This document shows positions 7,107 to 12,318 of a DNA stretch of 12,318 nt, piece after piece; within the stretch, counting starts at the first letter, position 1; the number at the start of each line of letters is the position of its first letter. A model generated the notes under the pieces. The model saw nothing but the letters and a program-made list of their open reading frames with translations. It had not been told where the DNA came from and did not search any database. The stretch is from Bdellovibrionales bacterium (GTDB lineage Bacteria; Bdellovibrionota; UBA1018; CAIMNF01), in contig CANGWP010000060.1 of NCBI GenBank assembly GCA_947457605.1, positions 1-12,318 on the forward strand, written 5' to 3'. The translations under genes and the position numbers were made by a program.

Positions 7107-8104
7107 TTCTTTTCCTCACCTGATTTTGGCGAGCCAGCGATCTTCTCCGGCGCGATGGGAAATGCATTGAATTGACGCCAGAGTTCATAGCCAATGGAAA
7201 CGGACTTGATGGAAACCCATCCCACCGCCCGAACCCCCTGTCTCAGGAAAGAGGGATTTGGCCAATCCTCGTCGTTTAAAGGCACTACCATGGTGCGGAA
7301 CTCGCCCTTTTCATTGCTCGTAGGATCAATCCAGATCACTTTTGCGGCAAAAGTCCCGACGGCAACCGACGGCCAGCCGGAAAATTGGATGGCAGGCCAT
7401 CCCTCAAATTGCAAACGGACCTCTTGGTCCTTTTGGATGAGGGGCATGTCATTCCCACGAACCCAGAGTTCAACGGCCCGAGATTTGGTGTTCGGGATCA
7501 GAACGCTGAGTTCCGCCCCGGCCTTGATCAGGTCACCCTCCTGTCCGGTCAATCGACGAAGAATCACGCCATCCGTCGGAGCTGAGACAAGCTGGGCTGC
7601 TTGCCTTGCCAGTCGAACTTCGATGCGGGCAAGTTCGGATACCGCGTTTGCTTCGTCGGTGAGATATTTTACAAGTTCCAAGTTGGCAAGTTCGTAGTTT
7701 CTTTTTGAGGAAATTCCCTCCTCAAAAAGCTTTTGCTGACGATCGAGATTTTTCCGGGAGGTGGAAATTGCCAGTTTTGCGGCTTCGATCTTTTTCTGGG
7801 CGGCCGATTTTTCAAGTTCCAGGCGGCTCACGATGTCCGGATCCACATCCATGAGTTCCACAAGTGGATCCCCTTTTTTCACCAAGGTTCCCTCCATGAT
7901 AAACCACTGCTTGATCCGGCCATCAATGGGGGCGATGATTCTTTGTTCGCGTTCGGTGGGAGAGAATGCAACCACACGGCCCTTGCCTGGTACGGTCTGA
8001 ATCCAGGGAAGGAAAAGAAGTGCGAGGAGGGTTACCCCGCACATTGTCAGGAGGGATCGTGCGGCTTTTCGGTGCAAAATCAGGTCGGATTCTTCAAATT
8101 TCAT
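7103..8104 (-). CDS. HlyD-family periplasmic adaptor (membrane fusion protein)
   Basis: A 333-residue adaptor. It has a short cytoplasmic N-terminus and one membrane helix (about 17-36). A lipoyl/biotinyl half-motif follows at about 55-85 (IIAPIDGRIKQWFIMEGTLV). A long coiled-coil hairpin (about 92-172) comes next, then the second lipoyl half (SAPTDGVILRRLTGQEGDLI, 174-193). A beta-barrel region extends to the end, with the typical LRQGVRAVGWV segment near 287-297. Such proteins bridge an inner-membrane ABC exporter and a TolC channel. It lies between those two partners, with ATGA overlaps on both sides and a strong GGAGGA ribosome-binding site. The C-terminal tail after residue 315 is a Pro/Ser/Lys/Glu-rich stretch of no known role. 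The family call is firm; the substrate is unknown. Confidence 0.92.
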   Translation of the reverse strand: MKFEESDLILHRKAARSLLTMCGVTLLALLFLPWIQTVPGKGRVVAFSPTEREQRIIAPIDGRIKQWFIMEGTLVKKGDPLVELMDVDPDIVSRLELEKSAAQKKIEAAKLAISTSRKNLDRQQKLFEEGISSKRNYELANLELVKYLTDEANAVSELARIEVRLARQAAQLVSAPTDGVILRRLTGQEGDLIKAGAELSVLIPNTKSRAVELWVRGNDMPLIQKDQEVRLQFEGWPAIQFSGWPSVAVGTFAAKVIWIDPTSNEKGEFRTMVVPLNDEDWPNPSFLRQGVRAVGWVSIKSVSIGYELWRQFNAFPIAPEKIAGSPKSGEEKK

Positions 8105-9777
8105 GATTTCCTCCGGGTGATCGAGCCTGAGGGGAGTTCGAGGATGAGATCACATTGGTTCGCCACTTCGTGGTCGTGAGTGGCAATGAAAACGGTTTTG
8201 CCTTTCATCTCGATCAGGATGCGCTCAAGGATCTGTTTGCGGTTTTTCGAATCAAGTTCATCCAAAACCTCATCCACCAGCAGCACATCCGGCTCGTGTA
8301 TCAAGGCGCGCAGGAGCGAAAGCCTCGAGAGTTGTCCCACCGAGAAGGGAAGCGTTTGGGATTCAAGCGAGGTATTGAAGCCCTCAGGCAGGGATTCTAT
8401 GGCCTCTTCAATGGAAAGAGCACGGGCCATCTCCACCACGCGACGAAATTCGATGGATTTTCCTAAAAGCAGGTTATCCCGCAGGGATTCGGGAAGTGCC
8501 TGAAAGCTTCCGGCATACCCGATTCTATCCCGAAACTCCTTGATGTTCAGGTCCTTGTAATCAAAATCATCCACACGAAGCACACCCTCTGTTGGAGTCC
8601 TCAGTCCATACAGGATTTCAAGGAGGGTGCTCTTCCCGGCACCCGAAGTGCCGATCACGGCAACTGTCGTTCCGGGTTCGACGGTCGCATTCAAGGGCGA
8701 CCAAAGAATCGGACCGGATGCGTATTGATAGTTCAAGCCTGTAAAATTGAATCGACCAAGAATTGAGGAAACCCTGTGTAGTTCTCCGGTCGATTGTTCT
8801 CTCGGAATCGCAAACAGGGATTCGAGTTTTGTCAGGGAGGACAAAACCGAGTAAAAATTTTCGATGATCTTGTCGAGTTTTGCAATGGATGCCAGAACTC
8901 CGGCCAAAATGATTTCCGCTGCCACCAATTGTCCAAGCGAAAGCTGGGTGCGGAATACCAACACTCCGCCTACACCCAAAAGGATGGTTGAGGCGAGAAT
9001 GCTGATCACGAGAAATCCGGCATGCTGACGGATTAGAACGCCGAAATGCCGGCCGCGGGCATCTATGAATTGTTGGGAGAGGACTTCTGTTCTTTGTGCT
9101 GCGAGTTCTGCGCCATGCGAGCCCCGAAGAGCCACTGCCGGCCGGGAGAGTCCCATGACCCAGGTTGATATTTCATATTTCTTTTCGGATTCATCCAATT
9201 TGGTGCCAAGCCCATCGCGGCCTACGATCCGGATGACAAAATAGAGGCTTCCCATGAGAAGAAAATCAAACAACAGAAATGCGGGATGGTAGAGCGCAAC
9301 GATCAGCATCCCCGATCCGACGATCAGAATGAACTCCAGCACATCAATGATCAGGGAACTCAAGTTTTTCTGGACCGAAAAAAGTTCAAGATATCTGGAG
9401 AAGTAGGTTTGGTCGTATGCCGAATCGAGGGATTCTTCCCGAATGTTGGGAATGTGTTCTCCGAGCTGTTTTGTGGTGCGGTAGAAAACCTTGAGCGTGA
9501 GCCATTCCACGACATGGCGTTGAGCAATCTTTAGAACGGCGCTAAAACCCAGTCCCACGAAAACCATGAAGGAGAGCGTGAAGATTGGAAGGAGGATGGA
9601 CCCGAAGGCTACCGAATTCACAAGATTCTGAACGGCGATCGGAATCGAGAGCGAAAGAAATCCCACCACAACGGAATAAATGATGATGATCCGCAGTTCG
9701 GATCTGCCGATCTCAAAAAACCGCGAAATTTTTTGATAAATCTTGGAGTAGAGTTCTGGATCATTCGAGTTGGCCAT
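8101..9777 (-). CDS. ABC exporter, fused membrane and ATPase domains (type I secretion-like)
   Basis: A 558-residue half-transporter. Six membrane helices can be placed at about 29-49, 58-83, 143-163, 165-185, 248-275 and 283-303. The nucleotide-binding domain (about 340-558) has Walker A GTSGAGKST (376-384), Walker B VLLVDE (498-503, catalytic E503) and the switch His534 (THDHE). The signature is FSVGQ (478-482) instead of LSGGQ, and the Q-loop region (GYAGSFQALPESLRDN) is atypical. There is no N-terminal C39 peptidase or C39-like domain, so a double-glycine leader substrate is unlikely. Together with the adaptor and the TolC-type channel it makes a complete tripartite exporter; a protein, peptide or small molecule could be the cargo. 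The start is ATG 9777 with no good Shine-Dalgarno sequence. It heads the four-gene operon and diverges from the dCMP deaminase gene. Confidence 0.9.
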   Translation of the reverse strand: MANSNDPELYSKIYQKISRFFEIGRSELRIIIIYSVVVGFLSLSIPIAVQNLVNSVAFGSILLPIFTLSFMVFVGLGFSAVLKIAQRHVVEWLTLKVFYRTTKQLGEHIPNIREESLDSAYDQTYFSRYLELFSVQKNLSSLIIDVLEFILIVGSGMLIVALYHPAFLLFDFLLMGSLYFVIRIVGRDGLGTKLDESEKKYEISTWVMGLSRPAVALRGSHGAELAAQRTEVLSQQFIDARGRHFGVLIRQHAGFLVISILASTILLGVGGVLVFRTQLSLGQLVAAEIILAGVLASIAKLDKIIENFYSVLSSLTKLESLFAIPREQSTGELHRVSSILGRFNFTGLNYQYASGPILWSPLNATVEPGTTVAVIGTSGAGKSTLLEILYGLRTPTEGVLRVDDFDYKDLNIKEFRDRIGYAGSFQALPESLRDNLLLGKSIEFRRVVEMARALSIEEAIESLPEGFNTSLESQTLPFSVGQLSRLSLLRALIHEPDVLLVDEVLDELDSKNRKQILERILIEMKGKTVFIATHDHEVANQCDLILELPSGSITRRKS

Positions 9778-9851
9778 GGCTTATGTGTATATCAGAAGGT
9801 GGTTTTCCGGAACAGAGCGAGTGACCTTTTCAATGAAATCGGTTCATGTCG

Positions 9852-9884
9852 TTCCGGGGCCCCATTCGTGCTAGGCTCCCGGAA
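9852..9884. promoter_or_regulatory. Inverted repeat at the start of the dCMP deaminase gene
   Basis: TTCCGGG (9852-9858) and CCCGGAA (9878-9884) form a perfect 7-base inverted repeat, separated by 19 bases. The right arm includes the A of the ATG at 9884. A GGGGCCCC palindrome overlaps the left arm, and another TTCCGGAA lies at 9805-9812 in the same divergent region. It could be an operator for either operon or an mRNA hairpin beside the start codon. I cannot tell which from the sequence alone. Confidence 0.35.
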
Positions 9885-10420
9885 TGGATCCAAAAATCAA
9901 TATGATCAAGGTTGAGTCTCCCATCAATTGGGATGAGTATTTCATGTTTCAGGCGATTCTTGCCTCGTACCGTTCAAAAGATCCCTCCACCAAAGTGGGG
10001 GCGGTGTTTGTGGATCGCAATCAGCATCAGATCAGCATGGGCTACAATGGTTTTGTGGCAGGCATTGATGAATCAAAGCTTCCATGGGGGAAAGAGCCCG
10101 GGGTGGGTCTTGAACACCAAAAGTACGGCTATGTGGTTCATGCCGAGGCGAATGCGATCCTGCATGCGAATGGAGACCTTGGCGGTTCCAAACTGTATGT
10201 GACCCATTTTCCGTGCAATGAGTGCGCAAAGCTCGTGGCATCAAAAAAAATCAGCGAGGTGGTCTATCTATCGGACAAGCACCACCAGCTCGAAATGAAC
10301 CGGATCGCAAAGCGCATCTTTGATCTGATCGGGCTCAAGTACAGGCAGCTTACCTTGAACGAGGATCTCGTTCAAAACCTGCATCGGCATTTTCTGAGTT
10401 CGATTCAGGATTTGGGGTGA
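9884..10420 (+). CDS. Deoxycytidylate (dCMP) deaminase, DCTD-like
   Basis: A 178-residue zinc enzyme that turns dCMP into dUMP, the precursor for dTMP synthesis by thymidylate synthase. The deaminase motifs are present: HAE (H86, catalytic E88) and PCNEC (C111, C114) as zinc ligands. Other stretches match the dCMP deaminase family strongly, resembling the animal DCTD enzyme: WDEYFM near residue 16, RSKDPSTKVGA (30-40), MGYNGF (52-57), LPWG, THFPCNECAKL and VVYLSDKHH. The start is uncertain. ATG 9884 has no clear Shine-Dalgarno sequence, and neither does the in-frame ATG at 9902. The first is taken because it gives a typical N-terminal lead. The next gene, selO, begins 12 bases after the stop and is probably co-transcribed. 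Confidence 0.92.
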   Translation: MDPKINMIKVESPINWDEYFMFQAILASYRSKDPSTKVGAVFVDRNQHQISMGYNGFVAGIDESKLPWGKEPGVGLEHQKYGYVVHAEANAILHANGDLGGSKLYVTHFPCNECAKLVASKKISEVVYLSDKHHQLEMNRIAKRIFDLIGLKYRQLTLNEDLVQNLHRHFLSSIQDLG

Positions 10421-10432
10421 GGGGTTTGTCAC

Positions 10433-11875
10433 ATGTCTTTCCCCGCCTTTGAAAACACCTTTTCAACCCTTCCCCCCTTCTTCTTTGAGGAGGTCGCTCC
10501 GACCCCTCTCAAAAACGCCACCCTCTTGCACCAGACGGAGCTCGTGAGGGACCTGGGCTTGGAAGCCCTTACCCCGGCTGAGCTCAAATCCTGGCTGAAC
10601 GGGGAATCCCGACTCACAGGCGATCAGCGAATTTCGACCCGCTATGCGGGCCATCAATTTGGAGTGTGGGCCGGGCAACTCGGCGATGGTCGTGCGATCT
10701 CGTTAGGTGAGGTGATCACGCAAAAAATGGGGCGCCAGGAAATCCAAGCAAAGGGCCTTGGAATGACGCCATTTTCCAGGCAAGGCGATGGCAAGGCGGT
10801 TCTCCGCTCTTCGATTCGTGAGTATCTTTGCGCGGAAGCCATGGATGCGCTTGGGATTCCCACCACACGGTCTCTTGCACTGATTTTGGGCGAGGGAGCG
10901 GTGGAGCGTGAGGAGATTGAGTTCGAGGCAGCCACCATTCGCGTGTTTCCGTCCCAGATCCGTTTTGGTCATTTTGAAATGGCCTTTCACTCCGGCAAAA
11001 AATCCGAACTCAAGGCTCTGATTGAATACACAAGGTCGCGGTTTTTTGATGGTGCCTCGATCGAGGAGATGCTGCATGCCGTGATGGACAAAACTGCGCG
11101 GATGATCGCGCTCTGGCAGTCGGTTGGGTTTTGCCATGGCGTCATGAACACGGACAACATGTCGATCCTGGGGCTTACGCTTGATTACGGCCCCTTCGGG
11201 TTCATGGAGGATTTCAATCCGCATCACATTTGCAACCACTCCGATCGCGAAGGCCGATATGCATATTCGGAGCAGCCAAGGGTAGGCATGTGGAACCTGG
11301 AGCGGCTTTTTGTTTGTTTTTCGGATCTTGTCACGCGCGAGCGTTTGATTGCACTCCTTGAAACCTATCCTGCAAGGTTTCAAACCCACTTGATCGAGAC
11401 CTATCGGAAAAAACTTGGACTTCAGGAAGAGCGACCGGAAGATCTCGAATTGATCGAGGCTTTGCTTGAAATGCTTGCGGAGTGCAAGTTTGATTGCACT
11501 TTCTTTTTTCGAAGTCTTTCCCGCTATCATGCGGGTAGCATCGAATCGCTTGCAGGGTTTCGCGACCACTATCCTGAAAGCCTTGAGTCCTCTTCTTTGG
11601 CCCGCTGGCTCACACGGTACCAGGAACGCCTGATTTTGGAAGGCTCGGTGGACTCAGAGCGATCAGCGCAAATGCTCGGAGTGAATCCGAAGTTCGTGCT
11701 TCGAAATCCCCTGGCTCAGGAAATCATTGCAAACACGAGTGCCGGAAAGACAGAGGCTTTGGCAGGCTGGTATCAAGTCCTTCGCTCGCCGTTTCAGGAA
11801 CATCCGGAAGTCGGGACCTGGGCCGGGCCATTGCCATCCAATCTCAAGAATCGAATTTTGTCCTGTTCGAGTTGA
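10433..11875 (+). CDS. selO: Protein adenylyltransferase SelO (YdiU family)
   Basis: A 480-residue pseudokinase-fold enzyme that transfers AMP from ATP to hydroxyl side chains of target proteins; the family is linked to redox stress. The length is typical (about 480 in E. coli). Conserved blocks include GHQFGVWAGQLGDGRA (73-88), AKGLGMTPFSRQGDGKAVLRS (106-126), VGFCHGVMNTDNMS (231-244), LTLDYGPFGF (248-257) and CNHSDREGRY (267-276). By comparison with the Pseudomonas syringae enzyme, K107 and E130 bind ATP, D241 is the active-site base, and N242 and D251 hold the metal. The C-terminus ends in the conserved SCSS, with Cys478 rather than selenocysteine. AGGGG 9 bases before the ATG supports the start. 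It follows the dCMP deaminase gene by 12 bases and converges on the flavodoxin-family gene. Confidence 0.95.
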   Translation: MSFPAFENTFSTLPPFFFEEVAPTPLKNATLLHQTELVRDLGLEALTPAELKSWLNGESRLTGDQRISTRYAGHQFGVWAGQLGDGRAISLGEVITQKMGRQEIQAKGLGMTPFSRQGDGKAVLRSSIREYLCAEAMDALGIPTTRSLALILGEGAVEREEIEFEAATIRVFPSQIRFGHFEMAFHSGKKSELKALIEYTRSRFFDGASIEEMLHAVMDKTARMIALWQSVGFCHGVMNTDNMSILGLTLDYGPFGFMEDFNPHHICNHSDREGRYAYSEQPRVGMWNLERLFVCFSDLVTRERLIALLETYPARFQTHLIETYRKKLGLQEERPEDLELIEALLEMLAECKFDCTFFFRSLSRYHAGSIESLAGFRDHYPESLESSSLARWLTRYQERLILEGSVDSERSAQMLGVNPKFVLRNPLAQEIIANTSAGKTEALAGWYQVLRSPFQEHPEVGTWAGPLPSNLKNRILSCSS

Positions 11876-11893
11876 AAGTGCGAATGTGGCTTT

Positions 11894-12318
11894 TTACGTT
11901 CTCGTCGCATGGCCAGAGGATGCGGGGATTTTTTTTGCTCCCCCTGCAACGGGCTTCCCGCCTTTTGATGGCTCGGTTGCCGGTGGCTTCAATTTCAAAA
12001 GGGTTTCCTTCAACTGATCCAAAAAACCTTGTACGGCATTTTTCAAGGGTTGACCCCTCAGGTTCTTTTCCGAAACCACAAGGCTCGCTACCGGTGGAGT
12101 TCCGGCATCCAGCTCCATTTGTCGAAGGACCCTTTCTCCACCGCTGGTTCCGCCCTGGGTCACAAAGAAGGCGACTTTCTTGAATTCATTCCGGTTCTCG
12201 CGAAGGAAAGTCCGGACCGGGCTTGCAATTCGTCCCGCCCAAAGTGGCCCGCCAATGATGACAAGCTCATAGCTGGCAATTTTTTTCCCGGTACTCTGAA
12301 GTTTGGGGGTCCGCTTCA
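11894..12318 (-). CDS. Flavodoxin-family protein, 5' part outside window
   Basis: The reading frame is open from the window edge to a TAA at 11896-11894, about 141 residues. The visible part contains YELVIIGGPLWAGRIASPVR, which is the flavodoxin-fold pattern of a central strand followed by a flavin-contacting GGPLWAG loop. Next come KKVAFFVTQGGTSGGERVLRQ (a second strand and loop) and a C-terminal helix. It is probably an FMN-dependent oxidoreductase or flavodoxin domain protein; the phosphate-binding N-terminal loop lies outside the window. The last 33 or so residues (LKPPATEPSKGGKPVAGGAK and onward) are a Lys/Pro/Gly/Ala-rich extension beyond the fold, probably disordered. The partial ORF from a GTG at 12163 is not the real start, because the frame continues upstream. 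It converges on selO with an 18-base gap. Confidence 0.8.
   Translation of the reverse strand, partial: KRTPKLQSTGKKIASYELVIIGGPLWAGRIASPVRTFLRENRNEFKKVAFFVTQGGTSGGERVLRQMELDAGTPPVASLVVSEKNLRGQPLKNAVQGFLDQLKETLLKLKPPATEPSKGGKPVAGGAKKIPASSGHATRT
11905..11936 (+). terminator. Possible intrinsic terminator after selO, inside the opposing gene
   Basis: A short stem (CGCAT at 11906-11910 with ATGCG at 11920-11924, plus a flanking T-G pair) is followed by GGGA and a run of eight T at 11929-11936. It lies 30 bases past the selO stop, within the 3' coding part of the convergent flavodoxin-family gene. The stem is short and the loop 9 bases long, so efficiency is uncertain. Confidence 0.4.

Noticed and set aside
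10703..11569. Long open frame on the minus strand (288 residues) opposite selO
   Set aside because: selO is a clear, full-length conserved gene on the plus strand. The antisense frame has no recognisable motif, a Cys/Arg/Lys-rich composition and no supporting start site.

Overview
The window looks like a densely coding chromosome segment of a Gram-negative (diderm) bacterium. The evidence is a TolC-type outer-membrane channel with a periplasmic adaptor, a lipoprotein, several Sec signal peptides and a probable outer-membrane barrel. Gene style (a PilZ protein fused to an HD-GYP-like domain, small Cys-containing secreted proteins, short or overlapping gene junctions, roughly balanced base composition) would fit a deltaproteobacterium-like lineage such as Bdellovibrionota, but this is a low-confidence inference. 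I see no tRNA, rRNA, CRISPR array, insertion sequence or phage gene, and no gene-free stretch longer than about 140 bases.

Left part (1-2063, minus strand): a tightly overlapping unit that reads right to left. It encodes a small exported protein, then a PilZ protein with a degenerate HD-GYP-like domain, then an RsmI-like (tetrapyrrole methylase fold) methyltransferase cut by the window edge. The junctions overlap by 4 and 14 bases, so translational coupling is likely.

Second part (2154-4499): a neutral-ceramidase-like secreted protein (minus) diverges from an exported, probably outer-membrane protein of unknown role (plus). The ceramidase-like protein keeps the family's metal-site motifs but has Arg where the family has its catalytic Ser.

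Third part (4513-9777, minus strand): a four-gene operon reading ABC transporter, HlyD-type adaptor, TolC-type channel, then a GH16 glycoside-hydrolase lipoprotein. All junctions overlap (4, 4 and 13 bases). The first three genes form a complete tripartite export machine of the type I secretion kind. The lipoprotein enzyme is coupled to it but carries its own Sec/lipobox signal, so it is not an obvious type I substrate.

Fourth part (9884-12318): a dCMP deaminase of the animal DCTD-like type and a SelO/YdiU protein AMPylase form a plus-strand pair, diverging from the exporter operon. SelO converges on the 3' end of a flavodoxin-family gene (minus) that is cut by the right edge.

The points most worth a second look are the PilZ/pseudo-HD-GYP protein and its coupling to a divergent RsmI-like gene, the ceramidase-like protein without the nucleophile Ser, and the exporter operon that ends in a Cys-rich GH16 lipoprotein.
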